Notes: generated from the letters alone by a model not told the origin. A DNA stretch of 7,688 nucleotides from an uncultured Collinsella sp. (GCA_902492545.1 CABULX010000104.1:1-7688); one strand, 5' to 3'; positions 1-6,016 are shown, counted from the stretch's first letter. Made by a program: numbers and translations.

Positions 1-204
1 GTTGGCATGGGCATGGGCGGCATCACCGGCTTCGCCATGAACCAGGCTCGTGACCTTGGTCCTCGCATGGCCTATCAGGTGCTGCCGATTAAGAACAAGG
101 CCGACAACAACTGGAAGTATGGCCTGCTTGTTCCCGGCATCGCTCCGTTTGTCGGTGCCGCTCTGGCCGCGCTGTTTGTGCATGGTTTCTTGGGCATGTT
201 CTAG
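1..204 (+). CDS. Aquaglyceroporin (MIP family channel), 3' end only
   Basis: The frame is open from the first base and ends at TAG 202-204, giving the last 67 residues of a membrane channel. The segment GFAMNQARDLGPR is the second pore motif of the MIP family (usually NPAR in GlpF); here Pro is replaced by Gln. After it come a polar loop (LPIKNKADNNW) and a hydrophobic last helix (about residues 39-67), as expected for the C-terminus of a glycerol facilitator. The family passes glycerol and other small uncharged solutes; a branch in lactic acid bacteria (LarD/GlpF1) passes lactic acid. Convergent lar genes lie 280 bp downstream, which makes a lactate role attractive but unproven. The start and first pore half lie outside the window. 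Family call is firm; substrate is inference. Confidence 0.9.
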   Translation, partial: VGMGMGGITGFAMNQARDLGPRMAYQVLPIKNKADNNWKYGLLVPGIAPFVGAALAALFVHGFLGMF

Positions 205-225
205 TCTGAGGCTACATAGTTGTCC

Positions 226-350
226 GCTGACCGCATGGGGTAACTTCCCAGCGCGTCCTCGGACATGCAAAAAGGCTCGCTGCGCACTTCGTGCGGCGAG
301 CCTTTTTGCGTCCTGCGGAATGCGCTGGGAAGTTACCCCATGCGGTCAGC
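226..350. repeat. 125-bp nested palindrome (29-bp perfect inverted arms)
   Basis: Positions 226-254 and 322-350 are exact reverse complements over 29 bases (arm begins gctgaccgcatggggtaact). Between them sits a second hairpin, 267-309, that is a terminator. The arms contain no coding frame that I can support. No target-site duplication is visible at the outer edges (ccg/tgc). It could be a mobile palindromic repeat (MITE- or REP-like), a long terminator, or a structured RNA. It lies between two convergent genes, the usual place for such elements. Confidence 0.85.
267..309. terminator. Bidirectional intrinsic terminator between the channel gene and tetR
   Basis: Arms gcaaaaaggctcgc (267-280) and gcgagcctttttgc (296-309) pair perfectly; inside them cgcac/gtgcg closes a ttc loop with a two-base bulge. 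On either strand the GC stem GGCUCGC/GCGAGCC is followed by five U, so it can stop transcripts of the channel gene (plus strand) and of the lar-tetR operon (minus strand). Confidence 0.85.
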
Positions 351-464
351 TGCGGGGTCTTTGTTGCGTTCGTACAAGCAACCCAACATATATCTGAATT
401 TGGATGGGAGGGGCTTGTTGCTGTTGGGGGGCGTTGAGATGAGGGCGATACTTTGGGAAGGGAT

Positions 465-485
465 GACGCCTTGGGAGGAGGCGTC
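465..485 (-). terminator. Small hairpin at the tetR stop codon, possible weak terminator
   Basis: gacgcc (465-470) and ggcgtc (480-485) form a 6-bp stem with a 9-base loop that touches the tetR stop codon. No U-run follows on the minus strand, so termination is doubtful; the palindrome further downstream is the stronger stop. Confidence 0.2.
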
Positions 486-1024
486 TATCTGAAGAGAGGC
501 TTTATGGCTGATAGGTAGTCTTTGGCTACGTCGGCTTTGTCTGCTTGGAAGTTGTGCCAGGCCCACCATTGGACCATTCCTACGAAGCTTGAGGCTATGT
601 GGTGTAGTAGGAAGCTGCGGTCCATGGTGGCGGCGGGGCCGTTTGGGTCGGTGGGAAAGGTTTCGGCTGCTCGTGACATGATGGTCTTGCGCAAGCAGTC
701 GGCGAAGACGCGTGAGCCGGCGCCGGCTACGAGGGCTCGAACGCCCTGACGGCGCTCCCAGAGGTTGTTGAGGATATGCTCGACCTGCACGAATGGGTCG
801 TCGAGCGGTGTGCCATCGTCGTCGAGGGCGTGGGTGCAGATGTCGCTCACGAGCTCGGACAGCAGGTCGTCTTTGCTCTTAAAGAGGCCGTAGAATGTCG
901 CGCGGCCTACGTGAGCGCGCGCGATGATGTCGCCGACGGTGATCTTGCCGTAGTCCTCTTCGCGCAGCAGCTCGGAGAACGCCGCGACGATCGCGGCGCG
1001 GCTTTTGGCCTTGCGGGCATCCAT
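485..1024 (-). CDS. TetR/AcrR-family transcriptional regulator
   Basis: A 179-residue protein with the standard TetR layout. The N-terminal DNA-binding domain is residues 8-58, with helix-turn-helix around 29-48 (ITVGDIIARAHVGRATFYGL, the classic T-x-x-x-I-A-x-x-A-x-V-x-x-x-T-x-Y-x-x-F pattern). An all-helical ligand and dimer domain follows (about 60-179), with an aromatic patch VQWWAWHNF near 150-160. The ATG lies two bases past the larC stop, with no good Shine-Dalgarno site, so translation is probably coupled to larC. Being last in the larB-larC operon suggests it senses a metabolite linked to that pathway and may repress its own operon through the inverted repeat at 2782-2815. The ligand is not predictable from sequence. 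Family call firm, role inferred. Confidence 0.9.
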   Translation of the reverse strand: MDARKAKSRAAIVAAFSELLREEDYGKITVGDIIARAHVGRATFYGLFKSKDDLLSELVSDICTHALDDDGTPLDDPFVQVEHILNNLWERRQGVRALVAGAGSRVFADCLRKTIMSRAAETFPTDPNGPAATMDRSFLLHHIASSFVGMVQWWAWHNFQADKADVAKDYLSAIKPLFR

Positions 1025-1026
1025 GG

Positions 1027-1944
1027 CTATGCGTCCGCGTCAACGAGCAGACAGCGGAGCGTCCCGGAGCAACCCTCGTAGGGGCGCTTACCGGCGCCGT
1101 AGCCGACGGCCTCGATGCGGTAGCGGGCCGGCAGGTGCTCGGACGTGCGCAGCGCGGCGACGATGGCGGCGCCCGTGGGCGTCACGAGCTCGCCGGCGAC
1201 CGGTGCAGGCGTGAGGGCGATATTGCCCGCCTGACACAGGTTGACGACAGCGGGGACGGGAATGGACATGAGGCCGTGGGCGCAGCGGATGGTGCCGTGG
1301 CCCTCGGAGAGCGACTCGACTACGATGTCCTCAATACCCAGGTCGTCGAGGCAGATGGCGACAGAGCAGACGTCGACGATGGAGTCGACGGCGCCCACCT
1401 CGTGGAACATGACGGTGTCGGGCGTTTTGCCGTGAGCCTTTGCCTCGGCAGCGGCGAGTGCGGAAAAAATGGCGAGCGCACGACGCTTGGCGCCATCGCT
1501 TAGCTGCGAGCCATCGATGATGGCGGTGACGTCTGCCAAAGAACGGTGGCGATGGTGGTGGGTGTGGTGATGATCCTCGTGCTCATGGGCGTGGCCATCA
1601 TGGTCATGCTCGTGGCAGTGCTCGTGTTCGTGCCCGCCATGATCATGATGGTGGTGCTCATGCTCGTGTGTGTGCTCGGCAGCTGCTTCGTTGCCGTAGA
1701 GCCAGGCCATGTCGTGGTCGTGGTTCTCGAGCTCCTCTGCCAGCTGAACGTCAAAGTCGCAGGCGTCGATGCCATGCTTGTTTACGCGCGTCACGGAGAT
1801 CGAAAAGCCGTCGACCGGCAGCGTTACGAGCTGTTCGCGCAGGTGCTCCTCGCTGGCGCCCAGGTCGAGCAGGGCCGCGACGGTCATATCGCCGCTGATG
1901 CCCGAGGTGCCGTCGATGATAAGCGTATGCTGATGGTTGGACAT
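1027..1944 (-). CDS. larC: Nickel-pincer cofactor biosynthesis protein LarC, N-terminal domain form (no CTP-binding C-terminal domain)
   Basis: LarC inserts nickel into the pyridinium-bis-thiocarboxylate mononucleotide made by LarB and LarE. Family signatures are clear: N-terminal IDGTSGISGDM (residues 10-20), HRSLADVTAIID (133-144), MFHEVGAVDSIVD (179-191), GTIRCAHGLMSIPVPA (217-232) and GELVTPTGAAI (251-261). Residues 91-133 are a metal-binding-type loop with 24 His in 43 positions plus Cys110. The protein ends at residue 305, right after the first domain (GYGAGKRPYEGCSGTLRCLL). Usual LarC proteins continue about 100-150 residues into a domain that binds CTP (LarC2 in L. plantarum, reached there by ribosomal frameshift). 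Here tetR starts two bases after the stop, so there is no room for it. The start has a strong site, AAGGAG, overlapping the larB stop codon. Confidence 0.92.
   Translation of the reverse strand: MSNHQHTLIIDGTSGISGDMTVAALLDLGASEEHLREQLVTLPVDGFSISVTRVNKHGIDACDFDVQLAEELENHDHDMAWLYGNEAAAEHTHEHEHHHHDHGGHEHEHCHEHDHDGHAHEHEDHHHTHHHRHRSLADVTAIIDGSQLSDGAKRRALAIFSALAAAEAKAHGKTPDTVMFHEVGAVDSIVDVCSVAICLDDLGIEDIVVESLSEGHGTIRCAHGLMSIPVPAVVNLCQAGNIALTPAPVAGELVTPTGAAIVAALRTSEHLPARYRIEAVGYGAGKRPYEGCSGTLRCLLVDADA
1546..1674 (-). other. Sequence encoding the His-rich metal-binding loop of LarC
   Basis: These codons encode LarC residues 91-133, mostly alternating His with Glu/Asp (for example HTHEHEHHHHDHGGHEHEHC). 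His-rich runs of this type occur in nickel chaperones such as HypB, UreE and SlyD, and in some LarC proteins. The DNA is a low-complexity run of CAT/CAC and GAG/GAC codons and may be length-variable by slippage. Confidence 0.85.
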
Positions 1945-1954
1945 GGAATGCTCC

Positions 1955-2737
1955 TTAACGGGCGCGGGATGTACCGGCGCTCAGATGATTGATAAGACTT
2001 GCCTGGTAGGCGGCACCAAAGCCGTTGTCGATATTGACGACCGAAACGCCACTGGCGCAGGAGTTGAGCATGGCGAGCAGCGCGGCTACGCCACCAAAGC
2101 TCGCGCCGTAGCCCACGCTGGTGGGAACGGCAATGACCGGACAGCTCACCAGACCGCCGATAACGCTCGCCAGGGCGCCTTCCATGCCGGCGATGGCGAT
2201 GACCACCTGCGCCTGGGCAAGTTCCTCGGCATGAGCGAGCAGGCGGTGCAGGCCGGCGACACCCACGTCGTAGAGGCGGTCGACCTCGTTGCCGTAGAAC
2301 TCGGCCGTCAGTGCCGCCTCTTCGGCGACGGGCAGGTCGCTCGTGCCGGCGCAGGCGACGACAACGCGTCCGTTACCGGTGGGGGAGGGCTTGCCACCCA
2401 CCAGGGCGAGCTGGGCGTTCGGGGCATATCCCAGGTCGATGCCGTTGCCGAGAAGCTCCGAGGTACGGGCTGCTTTTTCGCTGTCCAAGCGCGTGACCAG
2501 GATGCGCTCCTGACCGGCATCGCGCAGCGCTTCGATAATGGCGGCAATTTGCTCGGCGGTTTTACCGGCGCCGTAGACAACCTCGCCGGCTCCCTGGCGC
2601 ACCCCGCGCGAAAGATCGAGCTGCGCAAAACCCAGATCGGCGGTTGGCGCCGTCTGGAGGCGCGTGAGGGCGACTGCCGGGGTGACTACTCCGTCGGCAA
2701 CATCGCTCAGCAATTGCTCAAGATCTCGCTTATCCAT
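1955..2737 (-). CDS. larB: Nickel-pincer cofactor biosynthesis protein LarB (NaAD carboxylase/hydrolase)
   Basis: LarB carboxylates the pyridinium ring of nicotinic acid adenine dinucleotide and releases AMP, the first step to the nickel-pincer cofactor. The 260-residue protein has a short helical N-terminus (MDKRDLEQLLSDVADGVVTP), then a PurE-like domain with VVACAGTSDLPVAEEAA (near 130-146) and CPVIAVPTSVGYGASFGG (near 200-218). The Cys of LAMLNSC (about residue 227) matches the Cys near the C-terminus that is catalytically important in L. plantarum LarB; NIDNGFGA follows. I chose ATG 2737 because GAAGGGA precedes it at good spacing; an in-frame GTG at 2770 would add 11 residues with no support. 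Its stop overlaps the larC ribosome site, so the two are co-translated. It is first gene of larB-larC-tetR. No larE or larA lies in this window. Confidence 0.95.
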   Translation of the reverse strand: MDKRDLEQLLSDVADGVVTPAVALTRLQTAPTADLGFAQLDLSRGVRQGAGEVVYGAGKTAEQIAAIIEALRDAGQERILVTRLDSEKAARTSELLGNGIDLGYAPNAQLALVGGKPSPTGNGRVVVACAGTSDLPVAEEAALTAEFYGNEVDRLYDVGVAGLHRLLAHAEELAQAQVVIAIAGMEGALASVIGGLVSCPVIAVPTSVGYGASFGGVAALLAMLNSCASGVSVVNIDNGFGAAYQASLINHLSAGTSRAR

Positions 2738-2781
2738 ATATGTTCCCTTCGACGGCGCAAAGTCTAGCACTCAAAGGGTAT

Positions 2782-2815
2782 GTTTCCGAACACTAAGACA
2801 AAATTGTTCGGAAAC
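2782..2815. promoter_or_regulatory. Candidate operator: 11-bp inverted repeat at the larB promoter
   Basis: gtttccgaaca (2782-2792) and tgttcggaaac (2805-2815) are perfect inverted repeats 12 bp apart. Each arm is itself a small dyad, GTT-N4-AAC, with centres 24 bp apart, about two helical turns, as for two dimers on one DNA face. The right arm overlaps the -10 box and the expected transcription start; the left arm lies near +15 to +25. No U-run follows, so a terminator of serB is less likely. The bound protein could be the operon's own TetR regulator (inference). Confidence 0.6.
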
Positions 2816-2842
2816 TATAGGACAGACTGATTCTATTGTTAG
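2814..2842 (-). promoter_or_regulatory. Sigma70-type promoter of larB-larC-tetR
   Basis: On the minus strand, CTAACA (2842-2837, 4 of 6 to TTGACA) is followed after exactly 17 bases by TATAGT (2819-2814, 5 of 6 to TATAAT). The start point would fall near 2807, leaving a leader of about 70 bases before larB. The -35 box begins 10 bases past the serB stop, so lar can be transcribed apart from serB. Confidence 0.6.
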
Positions 2843-2851
2843 AAGGATCGA

Positions 2852-3487
2852 CTAGTCGCGCAGGATGATATCCATGGCGAGTATCAGGTTGCGCTCGTCG
2901 ATGGCAAACGGGGCGGCTTCGCGCGTCTTGGGCTTGGCGCAAAACGCGATGCCCGTGCCCGCGGCCTGAATCATGGGGATGTCGTTGGCGCCGTCGCCGA
3001 TCGCGACGGTGTGGGCCATGTCGACACCGCACTCAACCGCCCAATCCAGCAGCTGGATGAGCTTGGACTCCTTGGTCACAATGTCTGCCGCCAGCTTGCC
3101 GGTGAGCTTGCCGTCCACGACTTCCAGACGGTTGGCCAGGCAAAAATCGATGCCCGCGGCGGCCACGATCTTGTCAGCGACCTCGTGAAAGCCGCCGCTT
3201 ACCACGCCGACCTTCCAGCCTTTGCTGTGCGCCGAGCGCACAAGCTCCAGCGCGCCGGGGGTAAACGTCACGCGCTCAAAGGTGCGCTCGAACACACTCT
3301 CGTCCAAGCCGGCAAGCAGCCCCACGCGCTCCTCGAGCGCCTGCTTAAAGTCCAGCTCGCCGCGCATAGCGCGCTCGGTGATTTGCGCAACTTGCTCGCC
3401 CACGCCGGCCTCCTCGCCTAACAGGTCGATGACCTCCTGGTTGATGAGCGTGGAGTCGATATCCATAACGATGAGGCGTGCAGTCAT
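2852..3487 (-). CDS. serB: Phosphoserine phosphatase (HAD family)
   Basis: Catalyses the last step of serine synthesis, O-phospho-L-serine to L-serine plus phosphate, in the cytosol. All HAD motifs are present in the 211-residue protein: motif I VMDIDSTL (nucleophile Asp9, acid/base Asp11), the SerB-type cap with NQEVIDLLGEEAG, motif II GVVSGGFHEVADKI with Ser-Gly-Gly, the Lys of VTKESKL, and motif IV IGDGANDIPMI with the magnesium-binding Asp pair. The length is that of a single-domain SerB without an ACT domain. I chose ATG 3487, where the protein begins MTARLIVMDIDST and GGAAAGG precedes at fair spacing; an upstream in-frame start at 3532 would add 15 residues without family support. It is divergent from aspS and lies 114 bp upstream of larB on the same strand; no clear terminator separates them, so some read-through is possible. 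Confidence 0.95.
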   Translation of the reverse strand: MTARLIVMDIDSTLINQEVIDLLGEEAGVGEQVAQITERAMRGELDFKQALEERVGLLAGLDESVFERTFERVTFTPGALELVRSAHSKGWKVGVVSGGFHEVADKIVAAAGIDFCLANRLEVVDGKLTGKLAADIVTKESKLIQLLDWAVECGVDMAHTVAIGDGANDIPMIQAAGTGIAFCAKPKTREAAPFAIDERNLILAMDIILRD

Positions 3488-3743
3488 GACGGGCCTTTCC
3501 AAGTGCTGTTTTATTGGGGCATATTGTCGCACGTGAATAGCGCGGGCGGGTGCCGCGGTGCGTCAATTGTTTCGTCTCCGTCAAGTCTTTGGGCAAGAGC
3601 TACTTTTTCGCGGCACATCGACGCGGGTGCGATAAGATAGAACGCCATGTCCGGCTGCGCGGTTTACGCAGGCTGGGCAAATCTGTACGACGCCGCCCGG
3701 AACGACACGGGGCGGCACAGATCCATAAAGGAGGATCACTGGT
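3488..3743. other. Divergent spacer between serB and aspS
   Basis: This 256-bp spacer must hold both promoters. On the plus strand a weak -10-like TAAGAT (3633-3638) has no good -35. On the minus strand two TTGACG hexamers (3584-3579 and 3566-3561) look like -35 boxes, but I find no convincing -10 at normal spacing. gccgccc (3692-3698) and gggcggc (3710-3716) form a GC hairpin in the aspS leader 10 bases before its ribosome site. There is no T-box signature (AGGGTGG) in the leader. Confidence 0.4.
3727..3734 (+). promoter_or_regulatory. Strong ribosome binding site that fixes the aspS start
   Basis: AAAGGAGG lies 9 bases before ATG 3744. This favours that start over Met12 (ATG 3777), which matches where many AspRS proteins begin but has no such site. 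Confidence 0.8.
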
Positions 3744-5531
3744 ATGAGCCAGACCCGTCCCATCGATGAGCATTCCATGCACACCCGTACCTGCGGCGAG
3801 CTTCGCTTCGAGAACGTGGGCGAAGAGGTCACCCTCACCGGTTGGGTGAGCCGTCGCCGCGACCACGGCGGCCTTATCTTCTGCGACCTTCGCGACCGCG
3901 AGGGCATCACGCAGCTCACCTTCGACCCCGAGCACTCCGACGGCGACGCCTTTAAGATCGCCGAGACCATGCGTCCCGAGTGGCCCATCAAGATCCACGG
4001 CGTCGTGCGCGCCCGTGGCGAGGAGACCACCAACACCAAGCTCGCGACCGGCGAGATCGAGGTCCTGACCGACCACGCCGAGGTGCTCAACACATCCGTC
4101 ACCCCGCCGTTCCAGATCGAGGACGGCATCGAGACCAGCGAGGACACCCGTCTGCGCTATCGCTATCTGGACCTCCGTCGTCCCGAGATGATGGCCAACC
4201 TCAAGCTGCGCTCCGACTTTACCTTTGCCATTCGCGAGGCGCTGCACAACCGTGAGTTCATGGAGGTCGAGACGCCCTCCCTGTTCAAGTCCACGCCCGA
4301 GGGCGCCCGCGACTTCATCGTTCCCAGCCGTATTCAGCCGGGTAACTTCTACGCCCTGCCGCAGTCCCCGCAGCTCCTGAAGCAGCTGCTTATGGTCGGT
4401 GGCGTCGAGCGCTACTACCAGGTTGCCAAGTGCTTCCGCGACGAGGATCTGCGTGCCGACCGTCAGCCCGAGTTCACCCAGGTCGATATCGAGATGTCCT
4501 TCGTGGACCAGAACGATGTCATGAGCGCGCTCGAGGAGGTTCTTGCCGATGCTTTCGGCCGCATGGGTGTCGAGATGCCCACGCCGCTGCGTCGCATGAA
4601 CTACTGGGATGCCATGGACACCTATGGCTCCGATAAGCCCGATACCCGCTATGGCATGCACCTGGTCGACCTGACCGACATCTTTGCCAACTCCAAGTTC
4701 AAGGTCTTTGCGACTGCCGCAAACGAGGAGGGCTCTGTCGTCAAGGCCATCAACGCCAAGGGCGCCGGCGCCTGGGCACGTGCCAAGATCGATAAGCTTG
4801 CCGGCGTGGCCTCCACGTTTGGCGCCAAGGGCCTGGCTTGGATCGCCTTCCGTGAGGACGGCTCCATCAACAGCCCCATCGTCAAGTTCTTCTCGGACGA
4901 GGAGATGGCGGCTCTGCGCGAGCGCATGGACGTCGAGCCCGGCGACCTTGTGATGTTCGCCGCCGGCCCGCGCCTGCTCTCCGACGAGATCCTGGGCGGC
5001 ATGCGTTCCCACATGGCCAATGCGCTCGAGATCAAGCGCGAGGGTCACGACTTCCTGTGGGTCGTCAACTTCCCGCTGTTCCATTGGGACGAGGATCGCA
5101 AGGCCTATGCTGCCGAGCATCAGCCCTTTACCCTGCCGACCGAGACCGACATCGCCAAGATCGAGGCCGATCCGCTGGCAGCCGGTTCGTGCACCTACGA
5201 CTTTGTCATGGACGGCTTTGAGGCCGGCGGCGGCGGTATGCGTATCCACAACGCCGAGATGCAGATGTCCATGCTCAAGCTCCTGGGCTTTACCGAGGAG
5301 CGCGCCGAGTCTCAGTTTGGCTTCCTCATGGAGGCCCTCAAGTTTGGTGCACCCCCGATGGGCGGTTTCGCTCTGGGCCTGGACCGCGTGTGCATGCTGC
5401 TCACCGGTTCCGACTCTATCCGCGACGTCATGGCGTTCCCCAAGACGGCCAGCGGCTCCGACCTTATGTCGGGCGCCCCGAGTGCCGTTAGTGGCGCCCA
5501 GCTCAAGGACGTCAGCCTGCGCCTGATGTAG
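3744..5531 (+). CDS. aspS: Aspartyl-tRNA synthetase, bacterial type
   Basis: Class II synthetase that charges tRNA-Asp with aspartate using ATP. The 595 residues match the full bacterial length (about 590). An N-terminal OB-fold anticodon-binding domain (about 15-115) holds TGWVSRRRDHGGLIFCDLRD. The catalytic domain follows, with LRYRYLDLRRPEMMANL, the PQSPQLLKQLLMVGG substrate loop, motif 2 FRDEDLRADRQPEF (from Phe231) and motif 3 GFALGLDRV (541-548, ATP-binding Arg548). The bacterial GAD insertion occupies roughly 290-420. His41 in RRRDHGG matches the His seen in non-discriminating AspRS that also charge tRNA-Asn (E. coli has Leu there), so it may feed GatCAB; that is inference. It has its own terminator and appears to be a single-gene unit. 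Confidence 0.98.
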   Translation: MSQTRPIDEHSMHTRTCGELRFENVGEEVTLTGWVSRRRDHGGLIFCDLRDREGITQLTFDPEHSDGDAFKIAETMRPEWPIKIHGVVRARGEETTNTKLATGEIEVLTDHAEVLNTSVTPPFQIEDGIETSEDTRLRYRYLDLRRPEMMANLKLRSDFTFAIREALHNREFMEVETPSLFKSTPEGARDFIVPSRIQPGNFYALPQSPQLLKQLLMVGGVERYYQVAKCFRDEDLRADRQPEFTQVDIEMSFVDQNDVMSALEEVLADAFGRMGVEMPTPLRRMNYWDAMDTYGSDKPDTRYGMHLVDLTDIFANSKFKVFATAANEEGSVVKAINAKGAGAWARAKIDKLAGVASTFGAKGLAWIAFREDGSINSPIVKFFSDEEMAALRERMDVEPGDLVMFAAGPRLLSDEILGGMRSHMANALEIKREGHDFLWVVNFPLFHWDEDRKAYAAEHQPFTLPTETDIAKIEADPLAAGSCTYDFVMDGFEAGGGGMRIHNAEMQMSMLKLLGFTEERAESQFGFLMEALKFGAPPMGGFALGLDRVCMLLTGSDSIRDVMAFPKTASGSDLMSGAPSAVSGAQLKDVSLRLM

Positions 5532-5556
5532 GCGAGCGACTATATAATGCTTGTTG

Positions 5557-5589
5557 CGAGGGAAGGACGCGTGCCTTCCCTCGTTTTTT
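5557..5589 (+). terminator. Intrinsic terminator of aspS
   Basis: cgagggaagg (5557-5566) pairs perfectly with ccttccctcg (5574-5583) around a 7-base loop, followed by six T (5584-5589). It starts 25 bases after the aspS stop. A textbook strong terminator. Confidence 0.95.
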
Positions 5590-5614
5590 ATGGGACGGGG
5601 GTGCGCCGGTAACG

Positions 5615-5620
5615 TACAAT
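5615..5620 (+). promoter_or_regulatory. Possible -10 box of the HPr-like gene
   Basis: TACAAT (5 of 6 to TATAAT) lies 54 bases before the ATG, just after the aspS terminator, where a new promoter is needed. No clear -35 hexamer stands 16-18 bases upstream, so this is tentative. Confidence 0.3.
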
Positions 5621-5674
5621 AACTACCACGTGGCTGGGTTTGCCGGCCGAATGTGCGATGTCGTGGGAGGGGAC

Positions 5675-5923
5675 ATGGTCGAGTTTACAAAGACGATTAA
5701 AGATCCGTTGGGATTACATGCCCGCCCGGTTGCGCTGCTCTATGACATCATTGCCAAGCATCGTAGCGACGTGTCAGTCAGTATCGGCGGTCGCCACACC
5801 GATGGCCGCGACGTTATAGGGCTCATGGCACTCTGCGGCGAATGTGGCGAAGACGTCGTGTTCCGCGTTTCGGGCGTGGATGAGGCCTCCTGCGTCACGT
5901 CGATCAGAAACCTCTCGCTCTAA
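5675..5923 (+). CDS. HPr-family phosphocarrier protein with Asp at position 46
   Basis: HPr passes phosphate from enzyme I to the sugar-specific EIIA proteins of the PTS. The 82-residue protein aligns without gaps to B. subtilis HPr through residue 53. PLGLHARP contains the phosphorylated His15 and the supporting Arg17. The regulatory segment, KSIMGVMSL in B. subtilis, is RDVIGLMAL here, so Ser46, target of HPr kinase, is replaced by Asp. The C-terminus is a few residues shorter than usual. I chose ATG 5675, preceded by GGGAGGGG, over an in-frame GTG at 5630, because family members begin a few residues before the first strand. The gene stands alone between two terminators; no ptsI or PTS genes are adjacent. 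It may be a regulatory paralogue rather than the general HPr, so I give no ptsH symbol. Confidence 0.88.
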   Translation: MVEFTKTIKDPLGLHARPVALLYDIIAKHRSDVSVSIGGRHTDGRDVIGLMALCGECGEDVVFRVSGVDEASCVTSIRNLSL

Positions 5924-5934
5924 CCTCAACAATG

Positions 5935-5960
5935 TGACAAAGGGGCAGTCCCCTCTGTTG
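5935..5960. repeat. REP-like palindrome
   Basis: agggg (5941-5945) and cccct (5950-5954) close a cagt loop; beyond one A-C mismatch the stem extends through gtgaca/tgttgc-type pairing. The core GGGGCAGTCCCC with ACAA/TGT flanks resembles short intergenic palindromes that recur in many bacterial genomes (REP-type). Only one copy is seen here; a truncated-looking relative, GGGGACCC, occurs at 6046-6053. Confidence 0.4.
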
Positions 5961-5977
5961 CATAAATTGGTATCAAT

Positions 5978-6016
5978 AGGCACTGCAAAGAGACGGTCTT
6001 TGCGGTGCCTTTGTTT
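5978..6016 (+). terminator. Intrinsic terminator of the HPr-like gene
   Basis: aggcactgcaaaga (5978-5991) pairs with tctttgcggtgcct (5997-6010) over 14 positions with one G-U pair and a 5-base loop, followed by TTGTTT (6011-6016). It separates the HPr gene from the feo operon. Confidence 0.85.

Noticed and set aside
1000..1060. Programmed frameshift leading from larC into a LarC2 domain
   Set aside because: The downstream DNA is fully used by tetR, whose helix-turn-helix begins at once, and no LarC2-like sequence is seen in any frame.
1546..1992. Plus-strand frame rich in Met and Val resembling a membrane protein
   Set aside because: It is the complement of the His-rich LarC codons (CAT/CAC read as ATG/GTG) and has no independent support.
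1937..2767. Plus-strand open frame of 276 codons opposite larB
   Set aside because: Antisense of larB; no recognisable domain, while the minus strand gives a complete LarB.
2782..2815. The inverted repeat as a terminator of serB
   Set aside because: The stem is possible in RNA but is followed by AUACCCUUUG with no U-run, and it coincides with a good promoter start; operator is the better reading, though attenuation is not excluded.
3600..3743. T-box riboswitch in the aspS leader
   Set aside because: The leader is short, has only one GC hairpin, and lacks the conserved T-box sequence and a terminator/antiterminator pair.
3600..5249. Very long open frame on the minus strand (549 codons)
   Set aside because: It mirrors aspS in the opposite strand. 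High GC at third positions keeps antisense frames open, and its protein is low-complexity Gly/Val/Leu/Asp with no family motif, whereas the plus strand encodes full AspRS.
5541..5549. TATAAT-like box just after aspS
   Set aside because: It has no -35 at proper spacing and any transcript would run straight into the aspS terminator.
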